Shown: positions 51,721 to 61,684, counted from the stretch's first letter. The stretch: DNA of 64,000 nucleotides from Streptomyces sp. P9-A4 (GCF_036634195.1 NZ_JAZIFY010000001.1:186001-250000), one strand, 5' to 3'. Notes: generated by a model from the sequence alone, not told the origin. Translations and numbers: made by a program.

Positions 51721-52560
51721 ATGTCCTCCTCCCCCGCCCCCGCCGTTCCCACCGTCGAACTCGCCGACGGCGTCGAGATCCCCCAGCTCGGCTTCGGCGT
51801 CTTCCAGGTCCCCGACGACGAGACCACCGCCGCCGTCACCGCCGCTCTCGAGACCGGCTACCGCAGCATCGACACCGCCGCGATCTACGGCAACGAGGCC
51901 GGCGTCGGACGCGCGCTGGCCGCCTCCGGGCTGCCCCGCGAGGAGCTGTTCGTCACCACCAAGCTGTGGAACGCCGACCAGGGCTACGACGCCACCCTGC
52001 GCGCCTTCGACACCGGCCTCGCCAAGCTCGGTCTCGACCACGTCGACCTGTACCTCATCCACTGGCCGGCGCCCGGCCGTGACCTGTACCGCGACTCCTG
52101 GCGCGCCCTGGAGCGCCTGGCCGAGGAGGGTCGCGCCCGTGCCGTCGGCGTCTCCAACTTCCAGCCGGGCCACCTCCGGCGCCTCATGGCCGGTACGACG
52201 CTGATCCCGGCCGTCAACCAGGTCGAGCTCCACCCCGGCCTGCAGCAGAGCGAACTGCGCGCCTTCCACGCCGAGCACGGGATCGCCACCGAGGCCTGGA
52301 GCCCGCTCGCGCAGGGCGCCGCCCTCGACGACCCCGCCATCACGGCCATCGCCGCCCGCCACGGCAGGTCCCCGGCCCAGGTCGTCATCCGCTGGCACCT
52401 CCAGCTCGGCAACATCGTCATCCCCAAGTCGGTCACCCCCGCCCGGATCCGCGAGAACTTCGACGTCTTCGGGTTCACCCTCACCGACCAGGAGATGGGG
52501 ACGGTGGCCGCGCTCGACCGCGGCCTGCGCACCGGCCCGCACCCCGACGAACTCGACTGA
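51721..52560 (+). CDS. aldo/keto reductase (2,5-diketo-gluconate reductase-like, AKR5 type)
   Basis: ATG 51721 is used, with GAAGGAA 13 nt upstream; an in-frame GTG at 51700 lacks a site. The 279-residue TIM-barrel enzyme has the catalytic tetrad: Asp and Tyr in 'GYRSIDTAAIYGNE', Lys in 'FVTTKLWN', His in 'YLIHWPAP'. The NADPH-binding end 'VIPKSVTPARIRENFDVFGFTL' is typical. It should reduce aldehydes or ketones with NADPH in the cytoplasm. Co-transcribed with the upstream exporter. Confidence 0.92.
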   Translation: MSSSPAPAVPTVELADGVEIPQLGFGVFQVPDDETTAAVTAALETGYRSIDTAAIYGNEAGVGRALAASGLPREELFVTTKLWNADQGYDATLRAFDTGLAKLGLDHVDLYLIHWPAPGRDLYRDSWRALERLAEEGRARAVGVSNFQPGHLRRLMAGTTLIPAVNQVELHPGLQQSELRAFHAEHGIATEAWSPLAQGAALDDPAITAIAARHGRSPAQVVIRWHLQLGNIVIPKSVTPARIRENFDVFGFTLTDQEMGTVAALDRGLRTGPHPDELD

Positions 52561-52597
52561 CCCCGGCGGGGATCTCAGCGGGGAACTCAGGAGGCAT

Positions 52598-53770
52598 CTA
52601 GGGGCGGACGGCGCGCAGTGCGCCGCCCGCCCTCAGCGATTCCAGGGTCGGGTAGCCGTCGACCGCCATGATCAGGTCCGCCTCCGCGAGCAGGGAGCGC
52701 AGGACGTGGACGATGCCGTCCGTGCCGCCGAGCGCCAGCCCGTAGGCGTACGGGCGGCCCACGCCCACCGCCGTGGCGCCGAGCGCGAGCGCCTTGACGA
52801 CGTCGGCGCCGGTGCGGACGCCGGAGTCGAAGAGCACGGGCAGTCCGTCGGCGGCGGCGACCACCTCGGGCAGGGCGTCCAGGGCGGGCAGGCCGCCGTT
52901 GGCCTGGCGGCCGCCGTGGTTGGAGCAGTAGATGCCGTCGACGCCGCCGTCCCTGGCCCGGCGGACGTCCTCGGGGTGGCAGACGCCCTTGAGGACGATC
53001 GGCAGGTCGGTGAGCGAACGGAGCCAGGCCAGGTCGTCCCAGACCAGCGGGTTACCGAAGAGGCCCACCCACTCCAGGACGGCGGCGCGCGGGTCGTCCT
53101 CGGGCGGCTTCGCGAGACGGGCCCTGAAGACGGGGTCGGAGGTGTAGTTCGCGAGCGCGTGGCCGCGCAGCTGGGGAAAGTTGGCGGTGGCGAGGTCGCG
53201 CGGGCGCCAGCCGGTGATCCAGGTGTCGAGGGTGACGACGATGCCCCGGAAGCCGGCCGCCTCGGCGCGGTGCACCAGGCTCTCCGCGAGAGCGCGGTCG
53301 GTGGGGGTGTACAGCTGGAAGAGGCCCGGTGTGCCGCCGAACTCGGCGGCGACCTGCTCCATGGGGTCGACGCTGAGCGTGGAGGCGATCATCGGCACGC
53401 CCGTACGGGCGGCGGCGCGGGCGGTCGCCAGGTCGCCGTGCCGGTCCTGGGCGCAGAGTCCGATCACCCCGACGGGCGCCATGAAGAGCGGGGACGGCAG
53501 GGTGAGCCCGAACAGGTCGACGGAGAGGTCGCGTTCGGAGGCGCCGACCATCATGCGCGGGACGAGCCCCCACTGCCGGAAGGCCCGGACGTTGGCCTCC
53601 TGCGTGTGCTCGTCGCCCGCGCCCCCCGCCACGTACGACCAGAGCGAGGGCGGGAGCGCCGCCCGCGCCCGGTTCTCCAGTTCGCCGAAGGTCATGGGCA
53701 GTTCGGGCAGGACGCCGAAGAGCCCGTCGAAGTAGATCTCGTGCTGGTAGTCGCCGTACTTCTGGGGCAT
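52598..53770 (-). CDS. lactate 2-monooxygenase-like FMN-dependent alpha-hydroxy-acid oxidase
   Basis: The start at 53770 is fixed by GGACGAGCCTCCTCC and by the conserved opening '[18 protein letters not shown]' seen in lactate 2-monooxygenases; the longer frame to 53908 has no such support. The 390-residue FMN TIM barrel includes '[37 protein letters not shown]', the active-site '[21 protein letters not shown]', the catalytic His region '[14 protein letters not shown]', and the phosphate site '[31 protein letters not shown]'. It would oxidise L-lactate or a similar 2-hydroxy acid with O2. Transcribed alone. Confidence 0.9.
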   Translation of the reverse strand: MPQKYGDYQHEIYFDGLFGVLPELPMTFGELENRARAALPPSLWSYVAGGAGDEHTQEANVRAFRQWGLVPRMMVGASERDLSVDLFGLTLPSPLFMAPVGVIGLCAQDRHGDLATARAAARTGVPMIASTLSVDPMEQVAAEFGGTPGLFQLYTPTDRALAESLVHRAEAAGFRGIVVTLDTWITGWRPRDLATANFPQLRGHALANYTSDPVFRARLAKPPEDDPRAAVLEWVGLFGNPLVWDDLAWLRSLTDLPIVLKGVCHPEDVRRARDGGVDGIYCSNHGGRQANGGLPALDALPEVVAAADGLPVLFDSGVRTGADVVKALALGATAVGVGRPYAYGLALGGTDGIVHVLRSLLAEADLIMAVDGYPTLESLRAGGALRAVRP

Positions 53771-53924
53771 GGAGGAGGCTCGTCCCTTCCGGTTCCCGCC
53801 GGCGCGCCCGGGCCGCCCGGCGGTGATGGGGCCCATCGTGCCCGCCACGCGCGCGCGTGGCCATGGATCACCCGTCGCCGGTCGGCCCCGGCGGGCCGCG
53901 AAGCTCACACGGCGGTCGGGGCCG

Positions 53925-55028
53925 CTACGTACGCGATGCCGTCCCGCAGCCGCCGTCGGCGGCTCCGGTCAGCTCGTCCATCGGCCGGGCGCGGTCGTAC
54001 GGGTCGACGGTCCCGCCCTCCGTCGCGCCCTCGGCCGGCCGGTCCGAGTCGAACTCGGGGGCGAAGTAGCCGGTGTGGTCGTCGCAGCCGCCGTTGGTCA
54101 TATGGGTCTTGTACGAGACGAGGGAGACGGTGCCCGGCTGGGTGATGATCTTCGACGGATCGTCCCAGTTCAGCACGATCTCTCGGCGGACGATCGTGCG
54201 CGCGATCTCGTCGCCGCCCGCCGTCCCGCGCGTGACCGGATAGACGTAGGTGACGTCGGTGGTCACCTGGAGGGCGCCGCGTTCGCCCTGGCCGTACGAG
54301 ATCCGGCCCCGGGTCTTCACCACGTCGCCGGCCACGCGCGCGCGTGCCGGGTCGAAGCGGCTGAAGAGCAGGAGCGGATCGTTCTCCTCGCTCGGGGCCT
54401 CGAAGGAGGTCTTCAGGTAGTCCTGGACGTCCCGCTGGTGCGGGTTGAGCAGGGCGGTCGCCCGCGCGGGCCGCTCGCCCCGCCATACCGCCGGATCCAG
54501 GCTGGAGGCGACGAGGAAGTCCCGGGACCGTCGCAGGGCCTGTGCCACCTGAGCCTCGCTCATCCATCCGGTCGCCCGGGCGGCGGGGACCGTGATGCCC
54601 GCGGCGCCGTTCGCCCAGCGCGCCGCGGGCGATCCGCGGAAGGGTTCGCCGAGTGTGGGCCGGAGGGCCGGTTCGACGGGCGGGGCCTCGGTCGGGCGCT
54701 CCGACTCCTGCGCGAGCGGTGGCCCGGCCGGAGTGCCGTCGCCGGAGGTTCCGATCATCCGCCAGGGGTCGAACGCCACGACCAGGAGGGCCACGGCGAC
54801 CAGGAACCCGGCCACGTACCAGCCCTTGCCGCGCCGGCGCGGGGGCGGCGTGTACGCACGCCAGCCGTGCGGGTTCGCGGGCTGCTCACGCGGTCGCCCG
54901 GTCACGCTCCGGGCCCGCGCCGAAGGCTCCTTGGGCGCGTCCGGCACTCCGTCCACGGAATCCCGCAGGAACTGCTCCCAGACGTCGTCCGGTACGGACG
55001 AACCGTCCCGCTCCCCACCCGCGCCCAC
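53925..55028 (-). CDS. single-pass membrane protein of unknown function
   Basis: GTG 55028 is chosen because GAGGAG lies 6 nt upstream; the frame also opens at 55082. The 367-residue protein has a cytoplasmic N-terminus ('[14 protein letters not shown]'), a TM helix ('[21 protein letters not shown]', about 70-90) and an extracellular domain of about 270 residues. That domain contains '[34 protein letters not shown]', '[26 protein letters not shown]' and '[11 protein letters not shown]'. This is a conserved Streptomyces hypothetical type; no function known to me. Confidence 0.78.
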   Translation of the reverse strand: MGAGGERDGSSVPDDVWEQFLRDSVDGVPDAPKEPSARARSVTGRPREQPANPHGWRAYTPPPRRRGKGWYVAGFLVAVALLVVAFDPWRMIGTSGDGTPAGPPLAQESERPTEAPPVEPALRPTLGEPFRGSPAARWANGAAGITVPAARATGWMSEAQVAQALRRSRDFLVASSLDPAVWRGERPARATALLNPHQRDVQDYLKTSFEAPSEENDPLLLFSRFDPARARVAGDVVKTRGRISYGQGERGALQVTTDVTYVYPVTRGTAGGDEIARTIVRREIVLNWDDPSKIITQPGTVSLVSYKTHMTNGGCDDHTGYFAPEFDSDRPAEGATEGGTVDPYDRARPMDELTGAADGGCGTASRT

Positions 55029-55136
55029 ACCGCACTCCTCGCCCCGAAGCGTCGAACACCCCTTCGCCCCACCCCGGGGCACCGCATGATCGCACAGTGG
55101 CCACGGGGGCGGGGACCGGGCGCCCGCGCCGGGCGG

Positions 55137-55904
55137 TCAGGCGTACGGGTCGAAGGGGATGCCCGCAGGTTTGGCCTTGGCGAGGTGGGCGGCGAGGTTG
55201 CCGTCCTTCAGGCCGAAGACGGCGTTGCCGAAGTCGGCCTGGCTGAGCTTGTCGCGCAGGCCCGCGGGGTAGCCGTTCCAGCCGACCAGGCTCGGGTACT
55301 GCCAGGTGTGCTGGTGGTTCTCAGGCGGTTCGTCGTTGGTGTTGGCGGGCCGGAAGCAGTGCGTCCCGATGCCGTCCTTGTGGTAGACGACCTTGGGGTG
55401 GGTGCCGTCCCAGCGGATCGCGTCCCGGCCGTAGGTGTTGAAGTTGCCGTGGGCGGAGGTGGAGACGTACTGCGCCTGGTCGTTCTGCACCCAGACCACG
55501 ACGTGCTCCCAGTCGTGGCGGTGTCCGCCGAGACCGCTTCCCCACACCGCCTGGTCCTTCTCGAAGTACAGGCCGTAGATGATCGCGCACCAGCCGTTGT
55601 TGCACTTCGCCCGGGAGTAACCGTTGGTCTGGGTGAGGTCCCAGGAGTCGCGGCACTGGCCGCTGACGGTGCCGGAGGGGTTGAGGCCAGCGTTGAGCGT
55701 GCCGTCGGGGCCGATGGCGGGTGTGGGGTAGCAGCCGTCCGTGTCGTAGTCGTAGGCCGGCTGGAAGGTCCGCTCCAGGGCGTCGGCGTTGGCGGGAAGG
55801 GCGGCGGGCGGCGCGGCGAGGGCGCTCGCCGGGAGGGCGATGAGCAGGGTGAGGGCGCCGGCGAGGGCGAGGGTGCCCCTGGCGGCGTACGCCTGTGTCT
55901 TCAC
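55137..55904 (-). CDS. secreted NPP1/NLP-like (necrosis-inducing-type) protein
   Basis: GTG 55904 is used, with AGGGAA 5 nt upstream, so that the signal peptide 'GTLALAGALTLLIALPASALA' sits at the N-terminus. The mature ~225 residues contain the NPP1 hallmark heptapeptide 'GHRHDWE' within 'GLGGHRHDWEHVVVWVQN', plus 'AIIYGLYFEKDQAVWG'. Cys pairs ('DGCYPTP', 'GQCRDSWD', 'KCNNGWC') suggest disulphides. In fungi and oomycetes the family binds plant sphingolipids and is cytolytic; in saprophytic streptomycetes the role is unknown. Divergent from the glycosyltransferase. Confidence 0.88.
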   Translation of the reverse strand: MKTQAYAARGTLALAGALTLLIALPASALAAPPAALPANADALERTFQPAYDYDTDGCYPTPAIGPDGTLNAGLNPSGTVSGQCRDSWDLTQTNGYSRAKCNNGWCAIIYGLYFEKDQAVWGSGLGGHRHDWEHVVVWVQNDQAQYVSTSAHGNFNTYGRDAIRWDGTHPKVVYHKDGIGTHCFRPANTNDEPPENHQHTWQYPSLVGWNGYPAGLRDKLSQADFGNAVFGLKDGNLAAHLAKAKPAGIPFDPYA

Positions 55905-55984
55905 GGAGTTCCCTGGGTCGGGCGGCATGGTTCGACGGACGCCATCTTGGCATGGACAGAACACCGTCGACAGAGGAATTCATT

Positions 55985-56002
55985 AGACGATACGTATCGT
56001 CT
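55985..56002. promoter_or_regulatory. 18-bp perfect palindrome, probable TetR-type operator
   Basis: AGACGATACGTATCGTCT is a perfect inverted repeat 16 bp before the glycosyltransferase start, in an A+T-richer spot. Its size and symmetry are typical of TetR-family operators. No TetR gene adjoins it, so the regulator would act in trans. Confidence 0.7.
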
Positions 56003-56018
56003 CGCTTAAGGTGGCGGA

Positions 56019-57221
56019 ATGACCCCCATCACAGCCCCCTCACCCGCCCACATCGCCATGTTCTCCATCGCCGCCCACGGCCATGTGAACCCCAGCCTGG
56101 AGGTCGTCCGGGAGCTCGTCGCCCGGGGACACCGCGTCAGCTACGCCGTCCCCGCCTCCTTCGCCGAGAAGGTCGCGGCGACCGGGGCCACCCCCGTCGT
56201 CTACCGCTCCACCCTGCCGACCGACGAGGACCCCGACGCCTGGGGCACCGAACTCATCGACCACCTCGAACCGTTCCTCGCCGACGCCGTCCAGGCGCTG
56301 CCGCAGCTCGCCGAGGCCTTCGCACGGGACCGGCCCGACCTGGTCCTCCACGACATCACCTCCTACCCGGCCCCCGTCCTCGCCCACACCTGGGGCGTCC
56401 CGGCCCTCTCCCTCTGGCCGAACCTCGTGCCGTGGGAGGGGTACGAGGAGGAGGTCGCCGAGCCGATGTTCGCCGGGCTCAAGGCGTCGCCGCGCGGCAG
56501 GGCCTACTACGCGCGCTTCGCGGCCTGGCTCGCCGAGTACGGCATCGACACCCACCCGGACAGGTTCGTCGCCCGCCCTCGCCGCGCCCTCGTCCTCATC
56601 CCCGAGGCCCTCCAGCCGCACGCCGACCGGGTCGACCGGTCCGTCTACACCTTCGTCGGCGCCTGCCAGGGCACGCGCGCCGAGCAGGGGGAATGGCGGC
56701 GCCCGGAACACGCGGAGAAGGTGGCCCTGGTCTCCCTCGGCTCCGCCTTCACCAAGCTGCCCGGCTTCTACCGGGACTGCGTCGAGGCCTTCGCGGGACT
56801 CCCCTCCTGGCACCTCGTCCTGCAGATCGGGAAGTTCGTCGACCCGGCCGAGCTCGGCGAACTGCCGCCGAACGTCGAAGTGCACTCCTGGGTTCCCCAG
56901 TTGGCGGTCCTCCGGCAGGCCGACGCATTCATCACCCACGCGGGCGCCGGAGGCAGCCAGGAGGGCCTGGCCACGGCCACGCCCATGGTGGCCGTCCCAC
57001 AGGCCACCGACCAGTTCGGGAACGCCGACATGCTCCAGTCCCTGGGCGTGGCACGGCACCTGCCGATGGAGGAGGTCACCCCCGGGCGGCTGCGCGAGGC
57101 GGTGCTCGCCCTCAGCGGTGATCCCGAAGTGGCGCGCCGCGCGCGGGAGGTCCAGGAGTCGATGCGCCGCGAGGGCGGCACGATCCGGGCGGCCGATCTC
57201 ATCGAGGCCGAACTCGGCTGA
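56019..57221 (+). CDS. macrolide-inactivating-type glycosyltransferase (GT1, Mgt/OleD-like)
   Basis: A 400-residue GT-B enzyme. The N-terminal domain begins '[34 protein letters not shown]', with the catalytic His of GT1 enzymes in 'AAHGHVNP'. The donor domain has '[54 protein letters not shown]', the UDP-sugar signature. Mgt/OleD/OleI homologues glucosylate macrolides or flavonoids, giving self-protection or detoxification. The palindrome just upstream suggests induction by a ligand. Confidence 0.92.
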   Translation: MTPITAPSPAHIAMFSIAAHGHVNPSLEVVRELVARGHRVSYAVPASFAEKVAATGATPVVYRSTLPTDEDPDAWGTELIDHLEPFLADAVQALPQLAEAFARDRPDLVLHDITSYPAPVLAHTWGVPALSLWPNLVPWEGYEEEVAEPMFAGLKASPRGRAYYARFAAWLAEYGIDTHPDRFVARPRRALVLIPEALQPHADRVDRSVYTFVGACQGTRAEQGEWRRPEHAEKVALVSLGSAFTKLPGFYRDCVEAFAGLPSWHLVLQIGKFVDPAELGELPPNVEVHSWVPQLAVLRQADAFITHAGAGGSQEGLATATPMVAVPQATDQFGNADMLQSLGVARHLPMEEVTPGRLREAVLALSGDPEVARRAREVQESMRREGGTIRAADLIEAELG

Positions 57222-57279
57222 ACGGCAGCTCTCTTGCCGTGTCAGGCCCGACCGGCGGGACACCCCCTACGCTCGTGTC

Positions 57280-57678
57280 ATGTCCAAGACTCAGATAGAC
57301 GCGGTGACCGCCGAGTTCTACGGCGCGTTCGACAATCGTGGCGGCAAGGCCCCCGACGTGGGCCGGATCCGCCGGCTGGTGCTGCCCCAGGGGGTGATCG
57401 TCTGCACGGCGCCCACGTTCACGGCGTACTCCGTGGAGGAGTTCGTCGTCCCGCGCGAGCGGCTGCTGACCGACGGGCGGCTCGTCGACTTCTCCGAGTG
57501 GGAGACCTCGGAGGAGACCCGGATCGAGGGTGACATCGCCTCGCGCTTCGGCACGTACCGCAAGTCCGGGGTCCTGGACGGGCAGCCGTACGACGGCGAG
57601 GGCACGAAGACCCTCCAGTTCGTCCGGACCCCGGACGGCTGGCGGATCGCCGCGCTGTCCTGGTTCGACCAGCCCTGA
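57280..57678 (+). CDS. SnoaL/DUF4440-like NTF2-fold protein
   Basis: A 132-residue protein starting at ATG 57280. Helical start 'IDAVTAEFYGAFDNRGGKAPDVGRIRRLVLPQGVIVCTAP', then strands '.EGDIASRFGTYRKSG', 'GEGTKTLQFVRTPDGWRIAALSWFDQP'. The ending 'GWRIAALSWFDQP' is typical of NTF2-like SnoaL/DUF4440 proteins, which include enzymes and ligand binders. Substrate unknown. It is 58 nt behind the glycosyltransferase and may be co-transcribed; a hairpin follows. Confidence 0.85.
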   Translation: MSKTQIDAVTAEFYGAFDNRGGKAPDVGRIRRLVLPQGVIVCTAPTFTAYSVEEFVVPRERLLTDGRLVDFSEWETSEETRIEGDIASRFGTYRKSGVLDGQPYDGEGTKTLQFVRTPDGWRIAALSWFDQP

Positions 57679-57684
57679 CCGGGG

Positions 57685-57723
57685 CGGCGGCCCGTCCCCC
57701 GGCGCACGGGGAACGGGCCGCCG
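57685..57723. terminator. bidirectional hairpin terminator
   Basis: CGGCGGCCCGT (57685-57695) pairs with ACGGGCCGCCG (57713-57723), extended by C-run/G-run pairing inside. It lies between two convergent genes. Confidence 0.8.
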
Positions 57724-57733
57724 CGGTACGCGG

Positions 57734-60145
57734 TCAGACCACGGCGCCCACACCTCGGCGGGACACCGGGGCCGGGGCGGGAGCGGGATGGCGTGCCTCC
57801 AGGGCCACCGCCAGGGGCATCGCCGTGAACACGGTGGACGCCATGCCGAGCACGACACCCGCGAGCAGCGCCACCGAGAAGTCGGTGAGCGAGTCGCCGC
57901 CCAGAACGGCGAGCGCCACCAGGACGAAGAGCGCACCCATGCCGGTGTTGACGGTACGGGGCAGGGTCTGGGCGACGGCCCGGTCGGCGAGGTCGGGCAG
58001 CGGAATCCGTCCGCCGCGACGGCGCAGCTCGCGCAGCCGGTCGAGCACGACGACCGAGTCGTTCACCGAGTAGCCGACGACCGTCAGGAGAGCGGCGAGG
58101 AAGACGCTGTCCACCGGCTTGCCGAGCCAGGCGAACAAGCCCACGACCAGCAGCACGTCCTGGGTCATCGCCGCCACGGCCGCCGTCGCGTAGGTCCAGC
58201 GGAACCGCACCGTCAGATAGAGGAGCTGCGCCACCACCGCGAGGCCGAGGGCGATCGTCGCGTGCGTGCGCAGTTCCCCGCCCAGGCTCGGGCCGATCAG
58301 GTCGTCGCGCTCCACCTCCACCGGGCCGGCCACCCGGGTGAGGGCCTCCCGGATGTCCCGCTGTTCCTCGTCACCGGTCTCCCGGACGCGCACGGACACC
58401 TCTCCGCGCGCCGCCCCGTCGCCGCCGTCGGCGGCCTCCGCGCCGCCCGTCGTCTGCACCACCGCGTCGGGGAAGCCCGCGTCCGCGACGGCCGCGCGCG
58501 CCTCGTCGGCGTCGACCGGACGTTCGGCGGTGTACTGGACCACCCGGCCGCCGGTGAACTCGACGCCGAACTCCAGGCCGCGTACCCCGATCCCGGCGAG
58601 GGCAACCAGCAGGAGCGCCCCGCAGGAGAGCAGCCAGCGGCGGCGGTGGGCCATCAGCCGCGGAACACGCCGGGTCAGCCGGGTCCGCAGTCGGCCGAGT
58701 CCGGCGATGCCGGTGACCGAGGGCCTCCGGCGTACGGCCGGCAGGCGCAGCGTGAGGTCGGCGAGGAGCCGGGTGATGACCATGGCGCTGAGCAGCGAGG
58801 TCACGACGCCGATCGCGAGGGTCACACCGAAGCCCTTGACCGGGCCGGAGGCGAAGACGAACAGCAGGCCGGCCGCGAGCAGGGTGGTGATGTGGGAGTC
58901 CGCGACCGCGCTCCACACCTTGCCGAACGCCGTTTCGAGCGGCCGCCGGAGGTCGCGCCCGGCGGTCCGGCCGAGGGCCGCGTACTCCTCCCGTGCCCGT
59001 TCGAAGACGAGGACGTTCGCGTCGACGGCGATGCCGATGGCCAGGACGAAACCGGCGAGGCCCGGAAGCGTGAGCGTGGCGCCGAGGGCGACCACCGCGG
59101 CGTAGGAGATCAGCCCGTACAGCAGCAGGGCGACGGTCGCCAGGACGCCGAGGAGCCGGTAGACCAGCATGACGAACAGGCCCGTGCAGGCGAGGCCGAT
59201 CACCGCCGCGAGGGCGCTGGCCCTGATCGCCTCGGCGCCGAGGGTCGGTCCCACGGTGCTCTGCTCGACCGTCGTCACCGGGACGGGCAGCGCGCCGCCC
59301 TGCACGAGCGCCGCGAGGTCGCGGGCCTCCTGGCCGGAGAACCCCCCGGTGATCTGCGCGGAGCCGCCGCCGATGCCCGAGCCGCACGGGACGCCCTGCT
59401 GCATGGCGGGCGCGGAGACGACACGGTCGTCGAGCACGATGGCGACCCGGCGCGCCGGGTCGCCGGGCGCCGCGCAGGCCGCGTCGCCGGTGAGCCGCGC
59501 CCAGGTGCCGGCGGCGGAGTCGCGGAAGGCGAGGTCGACCGTCCAGCCCCCGCCGTTCGTGGCGTCGAGCACGGCCTCGGCGCTCTTGACGCCGTCCCCG
59601 GTGAGCGAGGGGGCGCCCAGGGCGAGGAAGGCTCCCGGCGCGTCGGGGTCGGCGAGGACCCTCGTCCCGTCCTTGGCGGCCGGTCCCGCGGGCCCCTGGA
59701 CCGTGCCGGTGACCGTGTGGAAGGTGAGCTGGGCGGTACGGCCGATGACGTCGGCCGCCTCGCGCGGGTCGCGCAGTCCGGGGAGTTCGACGACGATGCG
59801 CCGTTCGCCGGAGCGGGCGAGCGAGGGTTCGGCGACGCCGAGCCCGTCGACGCGTTTGCGGAGGACCTCAAGGGCGCGGTCGGTGGCCGCCGCGTCGGCG
59901 CGGACGGTGGGCCCGTCCTCGGTCTGCAGGACGATGCGGGTGCCGCCCCGCAGGTCGAGGCCGAGCCGGGGCGGGGTGGTCAGGGTGATCCAGAGGGAGA
60001 GGGCGACGACGGCGAGCGCGAGGAGCGCGCGCCAGAGCACGGACCGGGAGCCGCGTCCCGGCCGGGAGGGCCGTGCGGGACCGGAGGCCCGGGCAGGGCG
60101 GGAGGGACGTGGGGAACGAGAGGTGCGAGAGGTACCTGGGGACAC
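57734..60145 (-). CDS. secDF: SecDF fusion protein (protein-export membrane protein)
   Basis: GTG 60145 is chosen, behind GTGGAG and just before the Ser/Arg-rich tail that precedes TM1. The 803-residue RND-type protein carries SecD features in its first half: 'RALLALAVVALSLWITL', 'LDLRGGTRIVLQTE', 'RVDGLGVAEPSLARSGERRIVVELPGL', and TM4 'AIGIAVDANVLVFERAREE'. SecF features fill the second half: 'RRRWLLSCGALLLVALAGIGVRGLEFGVEFTGGRVVQYT', 'GYSVNDSVVVLDRLRE'. It should use the proton-motive force to assist late SecYEG export. Streptomyces usually has separate secD and secF as well, so this fusion is likely a second copy. Confidence 0.93.
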   Translation of the reverse strand: MSPGTSRTSRSPRPSRPARASGPARPSRPGRGSRSVLWRALLALAVVALSLWITLTTPPRLGLDLRGGTRIVLQTEDGPTVRADAAATDRALEVLRKRVDGLGVAEPSLARSGERRIVVELPGLRDPREAADVIGRTAQLTFHTVTGTVQGPAGPAAKDGTRVLADPDAPGAFLALGAPSLTGDGVKSAEAVLDATNGGGWTVDLAFRDSAAGTWARLTGDAACAAPGDPARRVAIVLDDRVVSAPAMQQGVPCGSGIGGGSAQITGGFSGQEARDLAALVQGGALPVPVTTVEQSTVGPTLGAEAIRASALAAVIGLACTGLFVMLVYRLLGVLATVALLLYGLISYAAVVALGATLTLPGLAGFVLAIGIAVDANVLVFERAREEYAALGRTAGRDLRRPLETAFGKVWSAVADSHITTLLAAGLLFVFASGPVKGFGVTLAIGVVTSLLSAMVITRLLADLTLRLPAVRRRPSVTGIAGLGRLRTRLTRRVPRLMAHRRRWLLSCGALLLVALAGIGVRGLEFGVEFTGGRVVQYTAERPVDADEARAAVADAGFPDAVVQTTGGAEAADGGDGAARGEVSVRVRETGDEEQRDIREALTRVAGPVEVERDDLIGPSLGGELRTHATIALGLAVVAQLLYLTVRFRWTYATAAVAAMTQDVLLVVGLFAWLGKPVDSVFLAALLTVVGYSVNDSVVVLDRLRELRRRGGRIPLPDLADRAVAQTLPRTVNTGMGALFVLVALAVLGGDSLTDFSVALLAGVVLGMASTVFTAMPLAVALEARHPAPAPAPVSRRGVGAVV

Positions 60146-60298
60146 GGGTGCTCCACTGGCAGCGCACGGCGGCGGCGCCCGCCCACGCACGCGCGTGGGG
60201 GCGCCCGGCGGCCGTGCCGGGCGTACGGTCGGACACGCGTCGTGAACCGGTCCGGTACGCGGACATGCCGAGGACCCGGACGGCGACGCGGAGGAACG

Positions 60299-60871
60299 TC
60301 AGCTGTGCCGGGCGGCGGGAGGGCCACGGGGGACGCGGGGGCCCCGGGGAGCGGTGGGCGGGGCGCGCTCCCGGCGCGGGTCGCCCATGAGGACACCGCG
60401 CGCGGGTACGGAGAGGTCGGCGGGAACGGCGGCCGTGGTCACGGGCGTTCCCGGGAACCGTACGGGGTTCTCGACGGCCGCCGGGAGGCGTACGACCGCG
60501 GTGGTCGCCAGCTGGGGGTCCGGGGGCGCGACGTGGTGAGCGGGGGCGGACGAGGCCGTGCCCGGTGCTGATCCCGAGGGCGCGACCGGAGCGGTCGTCG
60601 GGCCGGCCGACGCCGCCGTTCCCGTCAGGGGCGTCCCCTGCGCCTGGGGCGCCGGGAGCAGCAGGAGCGACCAGATGGCGCAGAGCATCGCGGGCAGGAG
60701 CGCCGCGATGCGTCGCGTGGAAGGTCCCACCACCCCGCCCCTCCCCCTCTTCCCCGTGTGTCCCGTGTGCCGGTCGGCCGAGGCCAGCGTAGACCGGGCG
60801 GAGAACTCCCCGGCCACCGAGCCCCGTCCGGTGGGTGGGGTCGAGTACGTCGGCTGAGTACGGGTGCTCAT
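60299..60871 (-). CDS. secreted or membrane-anchored Pro/Ala-rich hypothetical protein
   Basis: ATG at 60871 begins a 190-residue protein with a charged N-terminal 55 residues, one hydrophobic segment ('IAALLPAMLCAIWSLLLLPAPQAQG', about 55-79), and a low-complexity Pro/Ala/Thr tail with 'ATTAVVRLPAAVENPVRFPG'. It looks like a type II anchored or exported protein with a disordered exterior. It lies upstream of secDF on the same strand (gap of about 150 bp). Function unknown. Confidence 0.55.
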   Translation of the reverse strand: MSTRTQPTYSTPPTGRGSVAGEFSARSTLASADRHTGHTGKRGRGGVVGPSTRRIAALLPAMLCAIWSLLLLPAPQAQGTPLTGTAASAGPTTAPVAPSGSAPGTASSAPAHHVAPPDPQLATTAVVRLPAAVENPVRFPGTPVTTAAVPADLSVPARGVLMGDPRRERAPPTAPRGPRVPRGPPAARHS

Positions 60872-60940
60872 GCGGGGCGCCGCGGGCCCTCGCACGATGG
60901 GTGGGTCAGCGCATCGACCTCGGAGCCAGGGGGCCCGTCC

Positions 60941-61684
60941 GTGCTCAGCCGCATCGCCGCCCATGTCGTCCCGTTCTTCGGGCGGCTGACCGTCACCGCC
61001 GACCCCGGGGCCCGGCTGGAGCCCGGCAGCATCCTGGTGGTGAACCACACCTCGACCGCCGACCCGGCGCTCGTCCTCGCCGCGCTCCGCCGGAGGCTGG
61101 CCGTCGAGCCCGTCCTGCTGGCCACGGCCGGGCTCTGGCGGATCCCGCTGCTCGGCCGGGCGCTGACCCGCGAGGGGTATGTGCCGGTGCACCGCAACAC
61201 GGCGCGCGCCGCCGTCGCCCTGGACCACGCGGCGGTCGCGCTCGCCTCCGGGCGGCACGTGATGCTGTACGCGGAGGGCCGCATCCCGCCGCGCCGGGAC
61301 GCGGCCGAGTGCCCGCCGGAGTCGTTCCGTACCGGGCTCGCGCGGCTCGCCGGGGCCACGGGGGCGCCAGTGGTGCCGATCGGTCAGGCGGGTGCCCGGC
61401 GGATCACGTCCGGCGGGCGGGCGAAGCAGATCGCGGGGGTGCTCACCGCGCCGGTCCGCAGGCCGGGGCTGCATGTGCACATCGGGACGCCGCTGCGGCT
61501 GCCCGCCGACGTGGCCGAGGCGACGGAGCTTGCCCACGGGGCGGTCACCGAGGCCTGGCGCAGGGCGGCGGGGGCGCTCGGGGAACCGGCGGCGCTGGAC
61601 GGCGCCCGGGCCGTGCCTGCGGGCGGGCGGCGCCGTCTTCCGGACGCGGCCTCGTGGGGCCTCAGAAGACGGACAGGCCGGTGA
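60941..61684 (+). CDS. 1-acyl-glycerol-3-phosphate acyltransferase-like (PlsC) protein
   Basis: GTG 60941 follows AGGGGG. The 247-residue protein carries the PlsC acyltransferase motifs: H-x4-D in 'VVNHTSTADPALV', a second block 'GYVPVHRN', block III 'LYAEGRIPPRRD', and block IV 'GAPVVPIGQAG'. It should transfer an acyl chain to a lysophospholipid or similar acceptor at the membrane. It is divergent from the 60299-60871 gene and convergent with the glutaminase, overlapping its 3' end by 23 bp. Confidence 0.88.
   Translation: MLSRIAAHVVPFFGRLTVTADPGARLEPGSILVVNHTSTADPALVLAALRRRLAVEPVLLATAGLWRIPLLGRALTREGYVPVHRNTARAAVALDHAAVALASGRHVMLYAEGRIPPRRDAAECPPESFRTGLARLAGATGAPVVPIGQAGARRITSGGRAKQIAGVLTAPVRRPGLHVHIGTPLRLPADVAEATELAHGAVTEAWRRAAGALGEPAALDGARAVPAGGRRRLPDAASWGLRRRTGR

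Noticed and set aside
57530..60571. 1013-aa + strand open frame
   Set aside because: Antisense to secDF, with Gly/Arg/Asp-rich repetitive translation and no domains.
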